From: Rhodoferax sp.
GTDB taxonomy: Bacteria; Pseudomonadota; Gammaproteobacteria; Burkholderiales; Burkholderiaceae_C
Direction: 5' to 3'
DNA length: 5,824 bases
NCBI GenBank assembly: GCA_029946045.1
Contig: JAQSDS010000025.1
Span: 2,415-8,238, forward strand
A program made the translations under genes and the position numbers. Shown in pieces: positions 5,265 to 5,824 of the stretch (the stretch's first letter is position 1; every line of letters starts with the position of its first letter). The notes under the pieces were generated by a model. The model ran no database searches. It saw only the letters and a list, made by a program, of their open reading frames with translations, and was not told the DNA's origin.

Positions 5265-5824
5265 ATGAGCTTTATCTCTGTGCTGTTTGCCCTGCTGCTG
5301 GACCAGGCGCGCCCCTTGAGCCGCGGTAACCCGATTCATGCGGCCATGCGTTCCTGGGTCGGTTATTGCAGCCGTAACCTGGATGCTGGCAAGCCCCTGC
5401 ACGGTTGGCTGGCCTGGGGCTTGGCCGTCGGCCTGCCATCTGGCCTGGCCCTGTTGATCTATTGGGCGTTGGCCCTCTGGGTCGCTTGGCCGCTGGCAGT
5501 GCTGTGGAGTGCACTGGTGCTGTACGCATCCCTTGGCTTTCGCCAATTCAGTTTTCACTTCACCGAGATCCGCGATGCTTTGGCCAACGACGACGATGCC
5601 CTGGCCAGTTCGCTCCTGGCCCAATGGCAGAACATTGACACCCAGTCCTGGTCGCGCAGCGACATCATTGGCCGTGTCATTGAGTTCTCGGTGCTGGCCG
5701 CACATCGCCACGTCTTCGGTGTGCTGGCCTGGTTTGCAGTCCTAGCTGCCCTGGGATTAGGCCCCATGGGTGCCGTGTTGTACCGATTGTCTGAATTTGT
5801 CGCACGCTACTGGCAGCACAAAAG
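5265..5824 (+). CDS. CobD/CbiB/AmpE-like membrane protein, N-terminal part (cut by window end)
   Basis: An open frame of 186 complete codons with no stop, running off the right edge. The start MSFISVLFALLLDQARPL resembles the first membrane helix of CbiB/CobD and AmpE proteins. A central hydrophobic block (about 48-92) holds two helices. HFTEIRDALANDDDALASSLL at 98-118 corresponds to the cytoplasmic stretch of the family, and VIEFSVLAAHRHVFGVLAWF at 138-157 to the CbiB segment that usually reads E-N-S/T-x-D-G. GPMGAVLYRLSEF (167-179) matches the G-x-x-x-x-x-YR part of that region. The E-N-x-x-D-G motif is not kept, so true adenosylcobinamide-phosphate synthase activity is doubtful and an AmpE-like role is possible. 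The ATG at 5265 is the only start in reach; upstream in-frame codons offer none. It lies 25 nt after the NUDIX gene, possibly in one unit. Confidence 0.75.
   Translation, partial: MSFISVLFALLLDQARPLSRGNPIHAAMRSWVGYCSRNLDAGKPLHGWLAWGLAVGLPSGLALLIYWALALWVAWPLAVLWSALVLYASLGFRQFSFHFTEIRDALANDDDALASSLLAQWQNIDTQSWSRSDIIGRVIEFSVLAAHRHVFGVLAWFAVLAALGLGPMGAVLYRLSEFVARYWQHK

Noticed and set aside
5181..5711. A 176-codon open frame on the - strand near the right edge
   Set aside because: It overlaps the end of the NUDIX gene and the CobD-like frame. Its Gln/Pro/Gly-rich sequence matches nothing, while the + strand frame shows family features and membrane helices.

Overview
The window reads as ordinary chromosomal housekeeping DNA from a betaproteobacterium, most likely the order Burkholderiales and probably a Comamonadaceae-type genome (Rhodoferax, Polaromonas or Acidovorax relatives). 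This placement rests on remembered protein similarity: the RimM N-terminus, the L19 sequence with its Ala-rich tail, and the run of rplS, CoA-pyrophosphatase-type NUDIX gene and CobD/CbiB-family gene. No database search was run. There are no mobile elements, CRISPR arrays, tRNAs or rRNAs. All eight complete genes look intact, and a ninth runs off the right edge.

Layout, left to right. (1) Positions 1-1763 hold a two-gene phosphate operon on the + strand: a PhoU-like DUF47 protein (GTG start) and a PiT-family phosphate transporter. A Pho-box-like repeat lies just upstream. (2) Positions 1780-2301 hold a GNAT acetyltransferase of the phosphinothricin/methionine-derivative type on the - strand, convergent with pit. 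(3) Positions 2302-2432 form a divergent intergenic region with a TATAAT promoter facing rpsP and a leader rich in inverted repeats. (4) Positions 2433-4492 hold the conserved rpsP-rimM-trmD-rplS operon (ribosomal protein S16, 30S maturation factor, tRNA m1G37 methyltransferase, ribosomal protein L19), closed by a clear intrinsic terminator. A possible internal promoter and small hairpins precede rplS. (5) Positions 4562-5239 hold a CoA-pyrophosphatase-type NUDIX hydrolase that starts only 16 nt after the terminator U-tract. (6) From 5265 to the right edge is the N-terminal part of a CobD/CbiB/AmpE-like membrane protein.

Functionally, the first block imports phosphate, with the PhoU-like protein probably tuning the transporter. 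The central block couples ribosome parts to ribosome maturation and tRNA modification. The last two genes are a house-cleaning hydrolase and a membrane protein whose function I cannot fix from sequence. I see no convincing novel system. The observations most worth a second look are regulatory: the Pho-box-like site, the rpsP leader, the trmD-rplS junction, and the start regions of the last two genes. The CobD-like protein also seems to lack the usual CbiB motif.
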